Source: Herbaspirillum rhizosphaerae_A
GTDB lineage: Bacteria > Pseudomonadota > Gammaproteobacteria > Burkholderiales > Burkholderiaceae_D
Length of the DNA: 64,000 nucleotides
Assembly: GCF_046025915.1 (NCBI RefSeq)
Contig: NZ_JAQQFR010000002.1
Span: 440,832 to 504,831, forward strand
Direction of reading: 5' to 3'
Of this stretch, positions 61,810 to 64,000 are shown piece after piece. Each line of letters begins with the position of its first letter. The first letter of the stretch is position 1. The notes below the pieces were generated by a model. The model was not told the DNA's origin, did no database searches, and was given only the letters and a program-made list of their open reading frames with translations. A program made the translations under genes and the position numbers.

Positions 61810-62744
61810 TCAGGTTGCACCAATGCTGTTGGCGAAAGCGCCTTCGCGCGATTCGGCCTGGGCAATCCGGCCGCCCGCAGGGACATCGTGCGTGAGCCAG
61901 ACATTGCCGCCGATGACTGCACCTTTGCCCAGCGTGATGCGGCCAAGAATGGTTGCACCCGCATAAATCACCACATCGTCCTCCACCACGGGATGACGCG
62001 GCAGTCCCTTCTGCAGGTTGCCTTCCGCATCGGTAGGGAAGCGTTTTGCGCCCAGCGTCACGGCCTGATAGACCCGCACGCGTTCACCGATCACCGCGGT
62101 TTCGCCAATGACGACGCCGGTGCCGTGATCGATGAAGAAGCCGGCGCCGATCTTTGCACCGGGATGGATGTCGATACCGGTCGCGCCGTGCGCGAGTTCT
62201 GCGACGATACGCGCCAATAACGGCAGGCCGAGAGAGTAGAGCTGATGTCCCAGGCGATAGTGAATCAGCGCCAGCACGCCGGGATAGCACAGCAATACTT
62301 CATCCACGCTGCGGGCGGCAGGATCTCCCGGTAAGCCGCCAGCACGTCGCTGTCGAGCAGCGTGCGGATTGCCGGCAGCGCTGCGGCAAAGGCTCTGGTC
62401 GCAGCCAGGGCGTCAGCGTCGATGTCGTTGTCCGTTGCGCGGTTGAGGTTGAGGTTCAGCGCGGCGTTGTACTTCAACTCCAGCCGTACTTGTTTCAACA
62501 GAGAGTGCAAAGCCGCGTCGAGTGCGTGCGCGACATGGAAGTTCTCGCTTTCCTGGCGCAGATCCGGCGGGCCGAGCCGCATGGGAAACAGCACCCCCTT
62601 GAGGCTGTCGAGGATGGCGGACAGCGCGTCCCGCGAAGGAAATTCGCGACCGCCCGGTTCGCTGGCGCGGCGTTGTGCCTGGCGCCAGCTATGGCGAGCT
62701 TCGTGCAAAGACTGCACGATGCCGGTGATGTCAAAAGTTGCCAC
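61810..62744 (-). pseudogene. Serine O-acetyltransferase (EpsC/SrpH-like), split by a frameshift
   Basis: Two overlapping frames make one enzyme of about 311 residues. The N-terminal part (62744 to about 62330) is the helical domain ending SDVLAAYR. The C-terminal part (to 61810) has VDEVLLCYPGVLALIHYRLG and the left-handed hexapeptide-repeat acetyltransferase core (GIDIHPGAKIGAGFFIDHGT, then VIGETAVIGERVRVYQAVTL). Adding one G to the GGG at 62327-62329 (minus strand) restores Tyr-Arg-Gly-Asp-Pro-Ala-Ala-Arg-Ser-Val-Asp-Glu. The enzyme makes O-acetylserine for cysteine synthesis. Recent mutation or sequencing error; the rest is well preserved. Confidence 0.85.
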
Positions 62745-62849
62745 GGGATTCCTTTATGCAATGAGGCAAAACGGTGGTACCGATTGTGCTGCCGGCATTC
62801 TTCGGCGGAGAACGCAGTTGCAGGCTGGCAGTTCGTCTCAGGAACGTGT

Positions 62850-63356
62850 TTAGTCTTGTACCCAAGGCAGACCGTGAAACCGCCATCCGTCCGCCTTGCC
62901 GCGCTGTTGCTGCGCATCGATTTCTCCCTCGAAGCCCTCCAGCACATTGAAAATACAGGTGAAGCCCGCCTTGGTTGCGGCCTCGGCCGCCAGCGCAGAG
63001 CGTTTGCCGCTACGGCACAGCAACAGTGCGACAACGTCCTTGCCGCCGATCTTGCTTTCCAGTTCGCGCACGAATCGCGGATTGCGGGTGAGCGCGGTGC
63101 CGGTCGCCCAGGCAACGTGGAGACTGCCCGGAATGTGGCCGACGAATTTGCGTTCTTCATTGGAGCGGACATCGACCAGCAATACCCCCTGTCCGGAAAA
63201 CAGCGTCCATGCAAGCGCCGGATCGACGCCGCCTGAAAAAGGGAGACCACGGGATTGGGCGTCGGCTTTGATCGATGCCAGTTCCGCAGGAAGGCTGGGC
63301 GAACTGGACGATGTATCGGGTGAAACTGCAGATGCAATTGCGTTGGCTGCTGACAT
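62850..63356 (-). CDS. Rhodanese-domain protein of the encapsulin operon
   Basis: 168 residues from ATG 63356, chosen for the GAGG about 7 nt upstream; the frame is open to 63422. A Ser/Ala-rich tail (about 1-28) precedes one rhodanese fold: LLVDVRSNEE, GHIPGSLHVAW, and the active-site loop CRSGKRS with Cys114. Single-domain rhodaneses accept or donate sulfane sulfur, so it can take persulfide from the desulfurase. First gene of the operon (rhodanese, serine acetyltransferase, XRE, shell, desulfurase). Confidence 0.92.
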   Translation of the reverse strand: MSAANAIASAVSPDTSSSSPSLPAELASIKADAQSRGLPFSGGVDPALAWTLFSGQGVLLVDVRSNEERKFVGHIPGSLHVAWATGTALTRNPRFVRELESKIGGKDVVALLLCRSGKRSALAAEAATKAGFTCIFNVLEGFEGEIDAQQQRGKADGWRFHGLPWVQD

Positions 63357-64000
63357 GAGAAGACCTCGATGATTGTTCTGACGGTACGGAATTGCGGTCA
63401 TTTTGGTGGCGATAGACAGCAACAGGCCGTGAATAGGACTGTACGATCCGTTAAACTGAAATAAAACGAATAAAAATGAGTTCTTAAAGTTGAAAAACGA
63501 ATATGTAGTGTCAGCCTTTTAGTTGGAAACCGTCTGCGGCAGTGCGGTTACATACGCAATGACAATGAAGAGGTGAAAGGACACATTGATCGCGTCGTTG
63601 GGAAGCGACGCATAAGGACGGCATCCTGCTAGACAAGTGCCTGCAAGCACCCGTGAGCGACTGATTGCTCTGGATCGCAAAGAGCAACTGACTGGGGGGG
63701 ATCTGCGCTCTCCCGCTGGATATTTGTTTGAAAATCCGTATATGGATAGTCGAATTGATTCGTGGATGGCAGACCTGAGACGGAATAAGATGGCTTCACT
63801 CTCTGCAGTGAATGTTGTGAAACAGGATGGCGCTTCCTCCCTTGGCATCATCCTCATGTCGGTTAGCGCCGACATGTGAGCAGATTCAACGCGCGGCTAC
63901 TTTGCAGATGGCACTGAGCCGCGCGGATCTACTCCTGGTCTGCTCACATTTGGGCGCTGCCTCTCACTGTTGAAAAAGCCCCCGATGAACGTTTTCGTTC
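63357..64000. other. Gene-poor right end
   Basis: 63357-63520 is AT-rich and probably holds the promoter of the minus-strand encapsulin operon. A plus-strand frame 63637-63879 (80 residues, MPASTRERLIALDRKEQL start, no Shine-Dalgarno, no family recognised) and an overlapping minus-strand frame of 118 residues are both doubtful. The sequence after 63865 is dominated by a nested inverted repeat. Confidence 0.45.
63865..63958. repeat. 94-bp nested inverted repeat
   Basis: Three arms pair in register: AGCGCC/GGCGCT (63865-63870 with 63953-63958), ATGTGAGCAGA/TCTGCTCACAT (63874-63884 with 63939-63949) and GCGCGGCT/AGCCGCGC (63891-63898 with 63917-63924), all perfect, closing on an 18-nt loop. It could be a structured RNA, a transposon-end remnant or a recombination site. 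Confidence 0.7.

Noticed and set aside
63739..63749. Near match to motif A (TATGGATAG) at the right end
   Set aside because: Only nine bases, inside a doubtful ORF and not placed as a promoter of a sulfur gene.
63519..63875. 118-residue minus-strand frame at the right end
   Set aside because: Overlaps an opposite frame, Ser/Arg-rich, no recognisable domain or start signal; neither strand is convincingly coding.

Overview
The window looks like the chromosome of a betaproteobacterium of the Oxalobacteraceae (Herbaspirillum/Collimonas-like). This rests on the pyrG-kdsA-eno-ftsB order at the left end, the balanced GC codon use, two cytosolic-signalling MCPs, and the abundance of Burkholderiales-type ABC transporters. 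Species assignment is inference; no database was searched. No CRISPR array, rRNA, prophage or complete insertion sequence was seen.

Layout. (1) 0-5 kb: housekeeping operon pyrG-kdsA-eno-ftsB, then a PnuC-type transporter. (2) 5-20 kb: signalling and accessory genes. These are a diguanylate cyclase, a NarL-type response regulator with a sensor-less histidine kinase, two MCPs, an MHS transporter with an M20 dipeptidase and a LysR regulator, a TPR-methyltransferase, and an SDR/TetR divergent pair sharing a perfect 20-bp palindrome. Two identical tRNA-Arg(ACG) genes, each with its own terminator, also lie here. (3) 20-32 kb: a phosphonate island for 2-aminoethylphosphonate (2-AEP). One arm (minus strand) carries a GntR regulator, phnA, phnY, a PhnZ-like HD oxygenase, an EamA transporter and a HisN-type phosphatase. 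The other arm (plus strand) carries a 2-AEP ABC transporter and phnW. Together they give PhnW -> PhnY -> PhnA: 2-AEP to phosphonoacetaldehyde to phosphonoacetate to acetate plus phosphate. (4) 32-35.5 kb: a Fur-box-preceded ftrABCD ferrous-iron importer. (5) 35.7-39.5 kb: an SBF-type transporter, a PHB-depolymerase-like esterase and a CodA-type deaminase. (6) 39.6-64 kb: a long run of sulfur genes.

The sulfur region holds a tauABC-type importer, metNIQ, and an SsuABC-type operon with a Tat-exported binding protein and a membrane cytochrome c. It continues with an OsmC protein, a second SsuABC-type locus reduced to its ATPase plus a 59-codon deletion scar, an FSR-type MFS exporter, a third SsuABC-type operon ending in a DsrE-like protein, and MetY. 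The tau/met and ssu/osmC intergenic regions share two short motifs, and one recurs upstream of metY, which suggests a common sulfur-limitation regulator.

The most striking system is the operon at 58.4-63.4 kb, read on the minus strand: rhodanese, serine acetyltransferase, XRE regulator, family 2A encapsulin shell, and a cysteine desulfurase with a ~250-residue proline-rich cargo-loading extension, closed by a strong TTCG-loop terminator. It encodes a sulfur-handling protein nanocompartment. The serine acetyltransferase is split by an apparent one-base deletion in a G run. The last 640 bases hold only a doubtful small ORF and a 94-bp nested inverted repeat.
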